DNA from: Pseudomonas sp. MWU13-2105
GTDB lineage: Bacteria > Pseudomonadota > Gammaproteobacteria > Pseudomonadales > Pseudomonadaceae
NCBI RefSeq assembly: GCF_023242315.1
Contig: NZ_JALLIY010000001.1
Coordinates: 1 to 64,000 of the forward strand
DNA: 64,000 bases
Direction of reading: 5' to 3'
Shown here one piece after another: positions 33,368 to 44,491 of this stretch. The notes below the pieces were generated by a model that had not been told where the DNA came from, did no database searches, and saw nothing but the letters and a program-made list of their open reading frames with translations. How positions within the stretch are numbered: the first letter of the stretch is position 1; every line of letters starts with the position of its first letter. The position numbers and the translations under genes are program-made.

Positions 33368-34534
33368 ATGCCCCTTTCGTTACTCATCCTGGCCCTGAGC
33401 GCTTTCGCCATCGGCACCACCGAGTTCGTCATCATGGGCCTGTTGCCCGACGTGGCGGCGGACCTCGGGGTGTCGATTCCCGGCGCCGGCTGGCTGGTGA
33501 CCGGCTACGCCCTGGGCGTGGCGATCGGCGCACCGTTCATGGCCATGGCCACCGCGCGGCTACCGCGCAAGGTAGCCCTGGTCGCGCTGATGGGGATCTT
33601 TATCGTCGGCAACCTGCTCTGTGCCATCGCCAGTGATTACAACGTGCTGATGTTCGCCCGGATCATCACCGCCCTGTGCCACGGTGCCTTCTTCGGTATC
33701 GGTTCGGTGGTGGCGGCCAACCTGGTGGCCCCGGACAAGCGTGCTTCGGCGGTGGCCCTGATGTTCACCGGTCTGACCCTCGCCAACGTGCTCGGCGTAC
33801 CGCTGGGCACCGCGCTGGGCCAACAGGCCGGCTGGCGCTCGACCTTCTGGGCGGTGACCGTGATCGGTGTGATCGCGCTGATCGGCCTGATCCGTTACCT
33901 GCCGGCCAAACGCGACGAGGAAACACTCGATATGCGCGCCGAACTGGCCGCGCTCAAGGGCGCCGGACTCTGGCTGTCCCTGAGCATGACCGCACTGTTC
34001 GCCGCCGCCGTGTTCGCCCTGTTCACCTACATCGCACCGCTGCTCGGCGAAGTTACCGGCGTCTCGCCACGGGGCGTGACCTGGACCCTGGTGCTGATGG
34101 GCCTGGGCCTGACCGTCGGCAACATCATCGGCGGCAAGCTGGCGGACAAGAACCTCGCCGCGACCCTGATCGGCGTGTTCATCGCCATGGCCGTGCTGGC
34201 CACCGTGCTGACCTGGAGCAGCCTGCTGCTGATCCCCGCCGAACTCACCCTGTTCCTCTGGGCCACGGCCTGCTTCGCCGCCGTGCCGGCGCTGCAGATC
34301 AACGTGGTGACCTACGGCCAGGCCGCGCCCAACCTGGTCTCGACCCTGAACATCGGCGCCTTCAACGTCGGCAACGCCCTTGGTGCCTGGGTCGGCGGCA
34401 GCGTCATCGCCCACGGCTTCGGCCTCACCAGCGTGCCCCTGGCCGCCGCGGCACTGGCGGTCCTCGCACTGCTGGTGACCCTGATCACCTTTCGCCAGAA
34501 CGACAACGACGAACTCGCTCCCGCTACCCACTGA
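33368..34534 (+). CDS. MFS transporter, DHA1 (AraJ / sugar-efflux-like) family
   Basis: 388 residues with 12 predicted helices. Helix 1 LALSAFAIGTTEFVIMGLLP is the classic start of DHA1 efflux pumps; motif A-like region ARLPRKVALVALMG and motif C region TGLTLANVLGVPLGTALGQ are present. Expected to export small toxic molecules. It starts 15 bases after the ArsR gene and is followed 37 bases later by the old yellow enzyme, so the three form one operon. Confidence 0.9.
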   Translation: MPLSLLILALSAFAIGTTEFVIMGLLPDVAADLGVSIPGAGWLVTGYALGVAIGAPFMAMATARLPRKVALVALMGIFIVGNLLCAIASDYNVLMFARIITALCHGAFFGIGSVVAANLVAPDKRASAVALMFTGLTLANVLGVPLGTALGQQAGWRSTFWAVTVIGVIALIGLIRYLPAKRDEETLDMRAELAALKGAGLWLSLSMTALFAAAVFALFTYIAPLLGEVTGVSPRGVTWTLVLMGLGLTVGNIIGGKLADKNLAATLIGVFIAMAVLATVLTWSSLLLIPAELTLFLWATACFAAVPALQINVVTYGQAAPNLVSTLNIGAFNVGNALGAWVGGSVIAHGFGLTSVPLAAAALAVLALLVTLITFRQNDNDELAPATH

Positions 34535-34571
34535 CTGCTGCTATCAACTGTTACCCACGAGGCTTGTACAC

Positions 34572-35621
34572 ATGGCAACTATTTTCGATTCGATCAAACT
34601 CGGCGACCTGCAACTGCCGAACCGCATCATCATGGCTCCGCTGACCCGCTGCCGCGCCGATGAAGGCCGTGTACCCAACGCCCTGATGGCGGAGTACTAC
34701 GTACAGCGCGCCTCCGCCGGCCTGATCCTCAGCGAAGCCACCTCCGTGACCCCGATGGGCGTCGGCTACCCGGACACCCCGGGTATCTGGTCCAACGACC
34801 AGGTCCGTGGCTGGGCCAACGTGACCAAGGCCGTCCACGCGGCGGGCGGACGGATTTTCCTGCAACTGTGGCACGTGGGTCGTGTATCCCACCCCTCGTA
34901 CCTGAACGGCGAACTGCCGGTCGCGCCGAGTGCCATCCAACCCAAGGGCCATGTCAGCCTGGTGCGCCCGCTGTCGGACTACCCGACCCCGCGCGCCCTG
35001 GAAACCGCTGAAATCGCCGACATCGTCGATGCCTACCGCGTCGGTGCGGAAAACGCCAAGGCCGCCGGCTTCGACGGCGTGGAAATCCACGGCGCCAACG
35101 GCTACCTGCTCGACCAGTTCCTGCAAAGCAGCACCAACCAGCGCACCGACAACTACGGTGGCTCCCTGGAAAACCGTGCGCGCCTGCTGCTCGAAGTGAC
35201 CGATGCGGTGATCGAAGTCTGGGGCGCCGGCCGCGTCGGCATGCACCTGGCGCCACGCGCCGACTCCCATGACATGGGTGACGAGAACCTCTCGGAGACC
35301 TTCACCTACGTCGCCCGTGAACTGGGCAAGCGCGGTATCGCGTTTATCTGCTCCCGCGAGAAAGAGGCCGACGACAGCCTCGGCCCACAACTGAAGGAGG
35401 CATTCGGCGGCCCTTACATCGCCAACGAACGTTTCACCAAGGACAGCGCCAACGCCTGGCTGGCCAGCGGCAAGGCCGATGCGGTGGCCTTCGGTGTGCC
35501 GTTTATCGCCAACCCGGACCTGCCAGCCCGCCTGAAGAGCGATGCGCCGTTGAACCCGGCGCACCCGGAAACCTTCTACGGCAAAGGCCCGGTCGGCTAC
35601 ATCGACTACCCGACGCTGTAA
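34572..35621 (+). CDS. Old yellow enzyme family alkene reductase (NemA/XenB-like)
   Basis: 349 residues, FMN-binding TIM barrel. MAPLTRCRA near 21-29, LQLWHVGR, H173-x-x-N176 (EIHGANGYLLDQFLQ, substrate-binding His/Asn), and NQRTDNYGGSLENR (FMN-phosphate side). NADPH-dependent reduction of activated alkenes, quinones or nitro esters in the cytosol. Together with the ArsR sensor and MFS pump this suggests an electrophile-detoxification operon. A terminator follows at 35649. Confidence 0.92.
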   Translation: MATIFDSIKLGDLQLPNRIIMAPLTRCRADEGRVPNALMAEYYVQRASAGLILSEATSVTPMGVGYPDTPGIWSNDQVRGWANVTKAVHAAGGRIFLQLWHVGRVSHPSYLNGELPVAPSAIQPKGHVSLVRPLSDYPTPRALETAEIADIVDAYRVGAENAKAAGFDGVEIHGANGYLLDQFLQSSTNQRTDNYGGSLENRARLLLEVTDAVIEVWGAGRVGMHLAPRADSHDMGDENLSETFTYVARELGKRGIAFICSREKEADDSLGPQLKEAFGGPYIANERFTKDSANAWLASGKADAVAFGVPFIANPDLPARLKSDAPLNPAHPETFYGKGPVGYIDYPTL

Positions 35622-35648
35622 GCCGCACCCGGCAAGACCCGCCAGCAG

Positions 35649-35679
35649 AAGCCCCGGCCCGCAAGCGTCGGGGCTTTTT
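35649..35679 (+). terminator. Rho-independent terminator of the ArsR-MFS-reductase operon
   Basis: Stem aagccccg/cggggctt and a run of five T, 28 bases after the reductase stop. Confidence 0.88.
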
Positions 35680-35893
35680 CGTGGACGATGGCAAGGCAAG
35701 CGCCTTCAACTCGCCGCCTTATTGATACGACCCACCTATATTGAGGAATAAGCCTACACACGGAACTGCCCTTTGCTCCGCGTATTTCCGGGAACAAACC
35801 CCATACTTACCCAATGCCGGGTCGGAATCGGCCAGGCGCGCAGGGTCATGGGATGACGCTGCCTCAAAGACCTCATTAAAAGGAATTAATCCG

Positions 35894-36412
35894 ATGACTC
35901 CCCTCTTGCAGTCCATCAGCCTCGCCCTGTTCTGCGCCATGCTCTCGGGCCTGATTTCACTGACCGCCTTCGCCACGGGCAGCCCTGGCACCGAGCACTT
36001 CGGCTCTGGTGCGTCAGAACCCGATCCGGCAAAACCGGGCTTATCCAAAATAATCACGTCCATCGAAATCAGCAACAACTCCCCCGAGGCCCTCGAACTC
36101 CTCGGTACCGGCCTCGACTTGGCGGGTGCTTCGCCGTCAAGTTTCAACATTGCCAGCGGCGAGAGCCGTGAACTGGTACTGGACGGTCCGAGGGCCTGGT
36201 TCATCTACGGCGCCGGGCCGCGCAAGTGCCGATTTGTCGCCCAACACAGGCTGCAGGAACGCTTCGCCCACACCCAGCGCCCGAACTACCTGCCCATCTG
36301 GATCAGGAAGGCCGAGTCCATCGGTGAACGCCAAGCGTCCTGCAGGGCACGCTTGAGCAAAACCCTCAAGGCACCGCCCTACAGCTACAACGTCAAGTTC
36401 AGCATGAGTTGA
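35894..36412 (+). CDS. Secreted hypothetical protein
   Basis: 172 residues with a signal peptide (LALFCAMLSGLISLTAFATG). The mature region has SKIITSIEISNNSPEALELL and two Cys (PRKCRFV; QASCRAR) that could pair. No recognised family. Start ATG 35894 has a ggaat site and precedes the signal peptide directly. It is convergent with the DMT exporter gene. Confidence 0.7.
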   Translation: MTPLLQSISLALFCAMLSGLISLTAFATGSPGTEHFGSGASEPDPAKPGLSKIITSIEISNNSPEALELLGTGLDLAGASPSSFNIASGESRELVLDGPRAWFIYGAGPRKCRFVAQHRLQERFAHTQRPNYLPIWIRKAESIGERQASCRARLSKTLKAPPYSYNVKFSMS

Positions 36413-36505
36413 GCGGGAGCAGCAGGCACAGCAAATGACCATTGCGTCCAAGAGCTGGATCAGCCATTGCCAAGAGAAACGCCAATCTCGCCAACAGCCC
36501 GGTTC

Positions 36506-37390
36506 TCAGCGCTTGCGCTGGCCCCAGGCCACTGCGAGCCCACTGAGGCAGATCACCGAAATGCCCGCTACGCCGAATGCATCCGGCATGTGATCGAAGA
36601 CCAGATAGCCGTACATCCCCGCGAAGAGAATTTGCCCGTAGCTGAACGGTGCCAGCATCGCTGGCGCCGCATGTCGGAACGCCTGGGTCAACAGCATGTG
36701 GCCGAGCATGCCGCAGGTGCCCAGGCCGAGCATGAACAGCCCATGCCCCCAGGTGGGGGTACTCCAGAAAAACGGCAGTAAAGCCGTCATGATCAGGCTA
36801 TTGAGAATACCCGTGAGAAAGTTGCTGGTGGTCGGGCTGTCGACGCCACTGAGCATCCGCGTCAGCAATTGATAGAAGCCAAAGCACAACGCCGAACACA
36901 GTGGCAGGGCTATCGCCGGGGTGAACAGGGCACCACCGGGACGCACCACGATCAGCACGCCGACAAAACCGGCAATCACCGCCGCCCACTGACCGCGACC
37001 GACCCGTTCACCCAGCAGTGGCACGGACAAGGCCGTCACCAGCAAGGGCGCGAGAAAGTTGACCGCCGTGGCTTCGGCCAAGGGGATGTAGCGCAGTCCC
37101 GTGGTGAAAAACAGGCTGGTACCGATCAGGCACAACGCCCGCAACAATTGCAGGCCTGGCCGTTTGGTCCGGACCACGGCGGAGAAGCCGCTGCGGGGGA
37201 CAAAGATCACCAGCATCAGAAAGGTGTGCACCACGTAGCGCGCCCAAACCACCATGACAATGGGATAGAACCCGGACAGGTACTTGGACAAGGCATCGTG
37301 ACTGGCAAACATCAGCACCGCCAGGCCGATCAGGGCAATGCCCTTGAGCGGCTGCTCGGAACCCTTGTGCAACAAATCGGGCACACTCAT
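36506..37390 (-). CDS. DMT-superfamily EamA-type transporter
   Basis: 294 residues with about ten membrane helices in two EamA repeats (helix 1 ALIGLAVLMFASHDALSKYL; second repeat LCSALCFGFYQLLTRMLSG). Conserved RALCLIGTSLFFTTGLRYIP and EATAVNFLAPLLVTALSV are typical of the RarD/YddG-like EamA group. Substrate unknown; possibly an amino acid or metabolite exporter. Confidence 0.88.
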   Translation of the reverse strand: MSVPDLLHKGSEQPLKGIALIGLAVLMFASHDALSKYLSGFYPIVMVVWARYVVHTFLMLVIFVPRSGFSAVVRTKRPGLQLLRALCLIGTSLFFTTGLRYIPLAEATAVNFLAPLLVTALSVPLLGERVGRGQWAAVIAGFVGVLIVVRPGGALFTPAIALPLCSALCFGFYQLLTRMLSGVDSPTTSNFLTGILNSLIMTALLPFFWSTPTWGHGLFMLGLGTCGMLGHMLLTQAFRHAAPAMLAPFSYGQILFAGMYGYLVFDHMPDAFGVAGISVICLSGLAVAWGQRKR

Positions 37391-37549
37391 TCACAAACTC
37401 GCAACACATTCGCTACAAAATACGTAGCTTACTAACTACCAAGATAGCGCGCTCGGGTAGATAATAGCCCGCTGCTGTCCGTCGACACGACGCGTCAACT
37501 CTACTCGCGTCCGACCCTGATACAACTAGAATCAATTACGCATTTTGAC

Positions 37550-38182
37550 TTAATTGCGCAGGCCGGGACTCAAGCGCAGCATATCCAGCCCGGTATCGAC
37601 CAGACGTTCCGCTTCCGATTGCAGTTCAAAGCTGTCGGAGACCAGCAGCCATTGAGCAATGATCCCATGGATATACGCGTGTATGGCGATGGCGGCGCGG
37701 GGCGGGTCGAGATCTCCCGGCAATTGCCCGCGGGCAACGGCATTGCGCAGGGTCAGACCGATCTTCAGATTGCAGTCCACACTGGCGGCCTGGCGCTGAC
37801 GGCGCAGGTCACACATTTCATCGGTGAACTCGCACTTATGAAACAGAATTTCATTGATTCGCCGGGTCTGGGGGTCCATCGCAACCTGACGAAGCACATG
37901 AATCAGCAACGTGCGCATACAGCCCAGCGGATCGCTTTCCTCTTCGCTCTCGCTCGCCCGGGCCAACGCATCCAAGGGTTCGTGGAGGCTGTCCAGCATC
38001 GCCTGGACCAGTTCGGCCTTGTTGCTGAAATGCCAATAGATGGCCCCCCGGGTCACCCCCGCCAGGGTTGCGATATCGGCCAGGGTCGTACGCGCCACAC
38101 CACGCTCATAGAAGGCTTTTTCGGCAGCTTCGAGTATCTGTCTCCGGGTCTCCTGAGCTTCTTCTTTGGTGCGACGGACCAT
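37550..38182 (-). CDS. emhR: EmhR/TtgR-type TetR-family repressor of the efflux operon
   Basis: 210 residues. N-terminal TetR helix-turn-helix ([19 protein letters not shown], then [19 protein letters not shown]). The C-terminal ligand domain matches TtgR/EmhR ([19 protein letters not shown]). It represses the divergent emhABC operon and is released by drugs, flavonoids or other hydrophobic compounds. Its start is 254 bases from emhA, and the known-type operator lies between. Confidence 0.9.
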   Translation of the reverse strand: MVRRTKEEAQETRRQILEAAEKAFYERGVARTTLADIATLAGVTRGAIYWHFSNKAELVQAMLDSLHEPLDALARASESEEESDPLGCMRTLLIHVLRQVAMDPQTRRINEILFHKCEFTDEMCDLRRQRQAASVDCNLKIGLTLRNAVARGQLPGDLDPPRAAIAIHAYIHGIIAQWLLVSDSFELQSEAERLVDTGLDMLRLSPGLRN

Positions 38183-38313
38183 GGCAGTAAAACCTCAATC
38201 AGGGTGCCACGGAGCAATGCCGGGCTTCATCAGGACTTAATGACGGGAGGCGATCGTTGTGCCTTTTCCCGGGCTGAATTACATGCTTTGTAACTATTTC
38301 TGCGCAAAGCGCA

Positions 38314-38349
38314 AGTATTTACAAACAACCATGAATGTAAGTATATTCA
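38314..38349. promoter_or_regulatory. EmhR/TtgR operator in the emhR-emhA intergenic region
   Basis: The stretch from agtatttacaaacaacc through atgaatgtaagtatattc closely matches my recollection of the TtgR operator of P. putida, including its inner pseudo-palindrome (tttacaaacaacc...gtaagta). Binding here would block both emhR and emhA promoters. Confidence 0.8.
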
Positions 38350-38436
38350 TTAGCAACCTATTTATCCACCCGGATCACCCTTCTTACCCTTCCACTTTTC
38401 TTGTGCGCATCGTGCGCGCCTGACCCGAGGATCTTC

Positions 38437-39600
38437 ATGCAACTCAAGCCAGCTGTTACCGCTCTGGTCACTGCCGTCGCCCTGGCATCGCTGCTCAGCG
38501 GATGTAAAGAGGAAAAGGCTGCTGCGCCAGCCGCCCCTCCCGCGCCTCAGGTCGGCGTCGTTACCCTGCAAACCCAGGCCTTTACCCTGACCTCCGACCT
38601 GCCCGGTCGCACCACGGCCTACCGCATCGCGGAAGTCCGTCCACAGGTCAATGGCATCATTCTCAAGCGTCTGTTCAAGGAAGGCGGCGATGTCAAAGCC
38701 GGCCAGCAGCTGTATCAGATCGACCCGTCGGTCTATGAGGCGACCTTGAAAAGCGCCGAAGCGAACCTGCAATCGACCAAGTCGATTGCCGATCGCTACA
38801 AGCAGCTGGTCAATGAACAGGCCGTCAGCCGTCAGGAATACGACACCGCCGTGGCCAATCGCCTGCAATCGGAAGCGGCCCTGCAAAGCGCCCAGATCAA
38901 CGTGCGCTACACCAAGGTCTACGCCCCATTGTCCGGACGCATCGGTCGTTCTTCGGTGACCGAAGGCGCGCTGGTCAGCAGTGGCCAGACCACTGCCATG
39001 GCGACGATTTCGCAACTCGACCCGATCTACGTCGACGTTACGCAATCCACCGCCGAGCTGCTGCAACTGCGGCGCGAGCTGGAAAGCGGGCGCCTGCAGA
39101 AAGCCGGCGACAATGCCGCCTCGGTCAAGCTGACCCTGGAAGACGGCAGCCAGTACAAGCAGGACGGCAAGCTGGAGTTCTCCGAAGTCACAGTAGACGA
39201 AACCACCGGCTCCGTGACCCTGCGCGCGGTGTTCCCGAACCCGGATCACACCCTGCTGCCTGGTATGTTCGTGCATGCCCGGCTGCAGGCCGGAGTGAAC
39301 AGCGCGGCGATTCTCGCCCCGCAACAAGGCGTGACCCGTGATCTGAAAGGCAGCCCGACCGCGATGGTCGTCGGCCCGGACAACAAGGTCGAACTGCGTC
39401 AGCTCAAGGCCAGCCGCACCGTCGGCAACCAATGGTTGATCGAAGACGGCCTGAAAGCCGGCGATCGCGTGATTACCGAAGGTCTCCAGTTCGTCCGTCC
39501 TGGCGTTGAAGTCAAGGCCAGCGAAGCCACTAACGTGAAGGCAGCCAACCCGGCACCTGCCCCGGCCACAGATAAAGCCGCAGGCAGCAAAGGGGAGTAA
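38437..39600 (+). CDS. emhA: EmhA: RND efflux periplasmic adaptor
   Basis: 387 residues. Lipoprotein signal with lipobox LLSGC (Cys23). Biotinyl-lipoyl-like hairpin (VRPQVNGIILKRLFKEGGDV), alpha-hairpin with coiled coil, and beta-barrel (LDPIYVDVTQSTAELLQL). It bridges EmhB and the outer-membrane channel EmhC. Start ATG 38437 follows cgagga. It is followed 3 bases later by emhB. Confidence 0.93.
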   Translation: MQLKPAVTALVTAVALASLLSGCKEEKAAAPAAPPAPQVGVVTLQTQAFTLTSDLPGRTTAYRIAEVRPQVNGIILKRLFKEGGDVKAGQQLYQIDPSVYEATLKSAEANLQSTKSIADRYKQLVNEQAVSRQEYDTAVANRLQSEAALQSAQINVRYTKVYAPLSGRIGRSSVTEGALVSSGQTTAMATISQLDPIYVDVTQSTAELLQLRRELESGRLQKAGDNAASVKLTLEDGSQYKQDGKLEFSEVTVDETTGSVTLRAVFPNPDHTLLPGMFVHARLQAGVNSAAILAPQQGVTRDLKGSPTAMVVGPDNKVELRQLKASRTVGNQWLIEDGLKAGDRVITEGLQFVRPGVEVKASEATNVKAANPAPAPATDKAAGSKGE

Positions 39601-39603
39601 ACC

Positions 39604-42600
39604 ATGTCGAAATTTTTTATCGACCGCCCGATTTTCGCCTGGGTTATCGCCCTGGTGATCATGTTGGTCGGGGCTCTATCGATCCTCAAGTTGCCGATCA
39701 ACCAATACCCGGCCATTGCCCCGCCGGCCATCGCGATTGCCGTGACCTACCCGGGCGCTTCGGCGCAGACCGTGCAGGACACCGTGGTCCAGGTGATCGA
39801 GCAGCAGCTCAACGGTATCGACAACCTGCGTTATATCGAGTCGTCGAGTAACTCCGACGGCAGCATGACCATTACCGCGACCTTCAATCAGGGCACCAGC
39901 CCCGATACCGCCCAGGTCCAGGTCCAGAACAAACTGAACCTGGCCACCCCGCTGCTGCCGCAAGAAGTGCAGCAGCAGGGTATTCGCGTGACCAAGTCGG
40001 TGAAGAACTTCCTGATGGTGATTGGTGTTGTCTCGACAGACGGCAGCATGAACCGCGACGACCTGGCCAACTACATCGTTTCCAACATGCAGGACCCGAT
40101 CTCGCGGACCACCGGTGTCGGTGACTTCCAGGTGTTCGGTGCCCAGTATGCGATGCGTATCTGGCTCGACCCGGCCAAGCTGAACAACTTCAAGCTGACC
40201 CCGGTGGACGTGAAAACCGCCATCGCCGCGCAGAACGTCCAGGTCGCCTCCGGGCAACTCGGTGGGCTGCCGGCCATGCCCGGCCAACAGTTGAATGCCA
40301 CCATCATCGGCAAGACCCGCCTGCAGACCGCCGAACAGTTCAAGGCGATCCTGCTGAAGGTCAACCAGGACGGCTCGCAAGTGCGCCTGGGGGATGTCGC
40401 CGATGTCGCCCTCGGCGGCGAAAACTACAGTATCAACGCGCAGTACAACGGCAAGCCGGCCTCCGGCCTGGCAGTGAAACTCGCTGCCGGCGCCAACGCC
40501 CTGGACACCGCCAAGGCCTTGCGCCAGACCATCGCCACGCTGGAGCCGTTCTTCCCGCCGGGCATGCAAGTGGTCTACCCGTACGACACCACCCCGGTGG
40601 TGACCGAATCGATCAAGGGCGTGGTTGAAACCCTGGTCGAGGCAATCGTGCTGGTGTTCCTGGTGATGTTCCTGTTCCTGCAGAACTTCCGCGCCACCAT
40701 CATCACCACCATGACCGTACCGGTGGTATTGCTCGGGACCTTCGGGATCCTCGCCGCCGCCGGTTTCAGCATCAACACCCTGACCATGTTCGGTATGGTA
40801 CTGGCCATCGGCTTGCTGGTGGACGATGCCATCGTCGTGGTGGAAAACGTCGAACGGGTCATGAGCGAGGAAGGCCTGTCACCCAAGGAGGCCACCAAGA
40901 AATCCATGGGCCAGATCCAGGGCGCACTGGTGGGTATCGCCCTCGTGCTCTCGGCGGTATTGCTGCCCATGGCGTTCTTCGCCGGTTCCACCGGGGTGAT
41001 CTACAAGCAGTTCTCGATCACCATCGTCTCGGCCATGGCCCTGTCGGTGATGGTTGCCCTGATCTTCACCCCGGCGCTGTGCGCGACCATGCTCAAGCCG
41101 ATCGCCAAGGGTGACCACGGCACGGCCAAACGCGGCTTCTTCGGCTGGTTCAACCGCAACTTCGACCGTAGCGTGCGCGGCTACGAGCGCACCGTCGGCA
41201 GCATCCTGCGCCACAAGGCGCCGTACCTGCTGGTCTACGTGATCATCTTTGCCGGCATGATCTGGTTGTTCATGCGCATTCCGACCTCGTTCCTCCCGGA
41301 AGAAGACCAGGGCGTACTGTTCGCCCAGGTACAGACGCCATCGGGCTCCAGTGCCGAGCGGACCCAGGCGGTACTCAATGAAATGCGTGAGTATCTGCTG
41401 ACCAAGGAATCCGACACCGTGGCCTCGGTGTTTACCGTGAACGGCTTCAACTTCGCCGGTAATGGCCAGAGCTCGGGCCTGGGCTTCATCATGCTCAAGC
41501 CATGGCATGAGCGCTCCAGCCAAAACACCGTGTTCAGCCTTGCCGCCCGTGCGCAGCAGCACTTCTTCTCGTTCCGCGATGCGATGGTGTTTGCCTTCGC
41601 CCCGCCGGCCGTATTGGAGTTGGGTAACGCCATCGGTTTCGACGTCTATCTGCAAGACAAGGCCGGTATCGGTCACGACAAGCTGATGGCCGCGCGTAAC
41701 CAGTTCCTCGGCATGGCCGCGCAGAGCAAGGTGCTCGCCCAGGTGCGTCCAAACGGTCTGAACGACGAACCTCAGTACCAACTGAGCATCGACGACGAGC
41801 GCGCCAGTGCCCTGGGCCTGTCCCTCTCGGACATCAACAACAGCTTGTCGATTGCCCTGGGGGCCAGCTACGTCAACGACTTCATCGACCGTGGTCGGGT
41901 GAAGAAGGTGTTCGTGCAGGGCAAGCCGAGTTCGCGGATGAGCCCCGAAGACCTGCAGAAATGGTACGTGCGTAACAGCAGCGGAGTCATGGTGCCGTTC
42001 TCCGCGTTCGCCAAGGGCGAGTGGGTCTACGGTTCGCCGAAACTGTCGCGTTTCAACGGCGTCGCCGCCGTCGAGATCCTCGGTGCCCCGGCACCTGGCT
42101 ACAGTACCGGCCAGGCCCTGGCGGAAGTCGAAGCGATTGCCGCGAAACTGCCGGCCGGCGTCGGGATTTCCTGGACCGGCCTGTCGTACGAGGAGAAGCT
42201 CTCCGGTTCCCAGGCGCCGGCGCTGTTCGCCCTGTCGCTGCTGATGGTGTTCCTGTGCCTTGCCGCGCTGTACGAGAGCTGGTCGATTCCAATCGCCGTG
42301 GTCCTGGTGGTACCGCTGGGGATCATCGGTGCGCTGTTGGCAACGACCTTCCGCGGGCTGTCCAATGACGTGTACTTCCAGGTGGGCTTGCTGACTACCA
42401 TCGGCCTGGCGGCGAAAAACGCCATCCTGATCGTCGAGTTCGCCAAGGAACTGCATGAGCAGGGTCGAAGCCTGATCGATGCCGCCGTCGAGGCTTGCCG
42501 GATGCGTCTGCGTCCGATCATCATGACCTCCCTGGCGTTCATCCTCGGCGTGGTGCCGCTGGCGATTTCCACCGGTGCCGGTTCGGGTAGCCAGCACGCC

Positions 42601-42756
42601 ATCGGTACAGGCGTGATTGGCGGTATGATCACCGCGACGATTCTGGCGATCTTCTGGGTCCCGCTGTTCTTCGTGTCGGTGTCGTCCATCGGCGGCGAGA
42701 AGAAGCACAAGCAGTCAGACACTACTGAAACTCCAAGCAACGAGGCTGGCCAATGA
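39604..42756 (+). CDS. emhB: EmhB: RND multidrug efflux permease
   Basis: 1050 residues, full-length AcrB/MexB type with 12 membrane helices. N-terminus [20 protein letters not shown]. Proton-relay Asp pair in [18 protein letters not shown], and two large periplasmic loops. Proton-driven export of hydrophobic antibiotics, solvents and aromatic compounds; EmhABC of P. fluorescens exports polycyclic aromatics. The stop overlaps the emhC start by 4 bases. Confidence 0.95.
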   Translation: MSKFFIDRPIFAWVIALVIMLVGALSILKLPINQYPAIAPPAIAIAVTYPGASAQTVQDTVVQVIEQQLNGIDNLRYIESSSNSDGSMTITATFNQGTSPDTAQVQVQNKLNLATPLLPQEVQQQGIRVTKSVKNFLMVIGVVSTDGSMNRDDLANYIVSNMQDPISRTTGVGDFQVFGAQYAMRIWLDPAKLNNFKLTPVDVKTAIAAQNVQVASGQLGGLPAMPGQQLNATIIGKTRLQTAEQFKAILLKVNQDGSQVRLGDVADVALGGENYSINAQYNGKPASGLAVKLAAGANALDTAKALRQTIATLEPFFPPGMQVVYPYDTTPVVTESIKGVVETLVEAIVLVFLVMFLFLQNFRATIITTMTVPVVLLGTFGILAAAGFSINTLTMFGMVLAIGLLVDDAIVVVENVERVMSEEGLSPKEATKKSMGQIQGALVGIALVLSAVLLPMAFFAGSTGVIYKQFSITIVSAMALSVMVALIFTPALCATMLKPIAKGDHGTAKRGFFGWFNRNFDRSVRGYERTVGSILRHKAPYLLVYVIIFAGMIWLFMRIPTSFLPEEDQGVLFAQVQTPSGSSAERTQAVLNEMREYLLTKESDTVASVFTVNGFNFAGNGQSSGLGFIMLKPWHERSSQNTVFSLAARAQQHFFSFRDAMVFAFAPPAVLELGNAIGFDVYLQDKAGIGHDKLMAARNQFLGMAAQSKVLAQVRPNGLNDEPQYQLSIDDERASALGLSLSDINNSLSIALGASYVNDFIDRGRVKKVFVQGKPSSRMSPEDLQKWYVRNSSGVMVPFSAFAKGEWVYGSPKLSRFNGVAAVEILGAPAPGYSTGQALAEVEAIAAKLPAGVGISWTGLSYEEKLSGSQAPALFALSLLMVFLCLAALYESWSIPIAVVLVVPLGIIGALLATTFRGLSNDVYFQVGLLTTIGLAAKNAILIVEFAKELHEQGRSLIDAAVEACRMRLRPIIMTSLAFILGVVPLAISTGAGSGSQHAIGTGVIGGMITATILAIFWVPLFFVSVSSIGGEKKHKQSDTTETPSNEAGQ

Positions 42757-44204
42757 GCAAGTCCCTTCTCAGTGTAGCGGTCGCGGCCTTCGTGCTCAGC
42801 GGTTGCTCGTTGATCCCCGACTACCAGCGCCCTGCCGCGCCGGTAGCGGCACAGTACCCGCAAGGACCGGCCTACTCGCCGGCCCAGGCGGCGAATGTCG
42901 CGGCCGCCGAACAGGGCTGGCGCCAGTTCTTCAACGACCCGGCGCTGCAACAGCTGATCCAGGTGGCCCTGGAAAACAACCGCGACCTGCGGGTCGCGGC
43001 GCTGAACATCGACGCCTACCGCGCCCAGTACCAGATCCAGCGCGCGGACCTGTTCCCGGCGGTCAGCGCCACTGGCAGCGGCAGTCGGCAACGGGTGCCG
43101 GCCAACGTTTCGAGTACCGGCAAGGCAACGATCAATGGCCAGTACTCGGCGACCCTCGGCGTCAGTGCCTATGAGCTGGACCTGTTCGGCCGTGTCCGCA
43201 GCCTCAGCGAAAAAGCGTTGCAGACCTATTTCGCCAGCGAAGAAGCACGCCGCACCACCCAGATCAGTCTGGTGGCCAGTGTGGCCAACGCCTACCTGAC
43301 CTGGCAGGCCGACAAGGAACTGCTCAAGCTGACCCAGGACACCCTGGCGGCCTACGAGGAAAGCTACAAGCTGACCGCCCGCAGCAATGAAGTCGGGGTG
43401 GCTTCCGCCCTGGACCTGAGCCAGTCGCGGACCTCGGTGGAAGGTGCGCGGGTCAAACTGGCGCAGTTCACCCGCCAGGTGGCCGAAGACCAGAACAGCC
43501 TGATATTGCTGCTCGGTAGTGGTTTGCCGGCCAACCTGCCGGCGGCCCAACCGCTGTCGGCCAAGCTGCTCAGCGAGATGCCGGCCGGCCTGCCATCCGA
43601 GCTGTTGCAACGGCGTCCGGATATTCTCGGCGCCGAGCACCAGTTGTTGGCGGCCAACGCCAATATCGGTGCCGCCCGTGCGGCGTTCTTCCCGAGCATC
43701 AGCCTGACCGCCAATGCCGGGACCTTGAGCCCGGACATGGGCGGCCTGTTCAAGGGCGGTTCGGGGACCTGGTCGTTCGCGCCGAGCATCAACATTCCGA
43801 TCTTCAACGCCGGGAGCCTGAAAGCCAGCCTGGATTACTCGAAAATCCAGAAAGACATCAGCGTCGCCAACTACGAGAAAGCCATCCAGACCGGCTTCCA
43901 GGAAGTCTCCGATGGCCTGGCGGCACGCCAGACCTTCAACCAGCAGTTGCAGGCCCAACGCGACCTGGTCGCCGCCAACCAGGACTACTACCGCCTGGCC
44001 GAGCGGCGCTATCGCATCGGTGTCGACAGCAACCTGACCTTCCTCGATGCCCAGCGCTCGTTGTTCAGTGCCCAGCAATCGTTGATCAGCGATCGCCTGT
44101 CGCAGCTCACCAGCGAGGTCAACCTGTACAAGGCCCTCGGCGGTGGCTGGTACGAGCAAAGCGCTCAGGCTCGTCCGATCGACGAGACACCACCGAAGGG
44201 CTGA
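42753..44204 (+). CDS. emhC: EmhC: outer-membrane efflux channel (TolC-like lipoprotein)
   Basis: 483 residues of the NodT/OprM family. Lipobox VLSGC (Cys18). Two homologous OEP repeats begin near [20 protein letters not shown] and [18 protein letters not shown]. It forms the trimeric outer-membrane channel of the tripartite pump. A strong terminator follows 20 bases after the stop. Confidence 0.93.
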   Translation: MSKSLLSVAVAAFVLSGCSLIPDYQRPAAPVAAQYPQGPAYSPAQAANVAAAEQGWRQFFNDPALQQLIQVALENNRDLRVAALNIDAYRAQYQIQRADLFPAVSATGSGSRQRVPANVSSTGKATINGQYSATLGVSAYELDLFGRVRSLSEKALQTYFASEEARRTTQISLVASVANAYLTWQADKELLKLTQDTLAAYEESYKLTARSNEVGVASALDLSQSRTSVEGARVKLAQFTRQVAEDQNSLILLLGSGLPANLPAAQPLSAKLLSEMPAGLPSELLQRRPDILGAEHQLLAANANIGAARAAFFPSISLTANAGTLSPDMGGLFKGGSGTWSFAPSINIPIFNAGSLKASLDYSKIQKDISVANYEKAIQTGFQEVSDGLAARQTFNQQLQAQRDLVAANQDYYRLAERRYRIGVDSNLTFLDAQRSLFSAQQSLISDRLSQLTSEVNLYKALGGGWYEQSAQARPIDETPPKG

Positions 44205-44223
44205 GACCTTTCACGCAAGATGA

Positions 44224-44247
44224 AAACCCGCCGCCGGCGGGTTTTTT
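44224..44247 (+). terminator. Rho-independent terminator of emhABC
   Basis: Stem aacccgcc/ggcgggtt, then six T. Confidence 0.92.
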
Positions 44248-44491
44248 ATGCCCGAACTGTTTCGTTCGATAATCGCCCAGAACCCACAAACCTCAATTGA
44301 ACTACCTGGTTAATTCCCCGCACCATCCCCCGCACAGCCCCATAGCCATAACAACAGGTTCGTCCGCCATGTCTCGATACCCCGCCCCCAGCGACTGATC
44401 ACACCCCCCGTTCGCCGTTCGAAGCGCTTGTCTGCCACCACCGGTTGCGGCGGCGTCCTGCTGCACCCCTAACAATTAGAGAGACCGATCC

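Noticed and set aside
40879..44159. Long minus-strand frames (609 and 686 codons)
   Set aside because: They are antisense shadows of emhB and emhC with no protein-like motifs.
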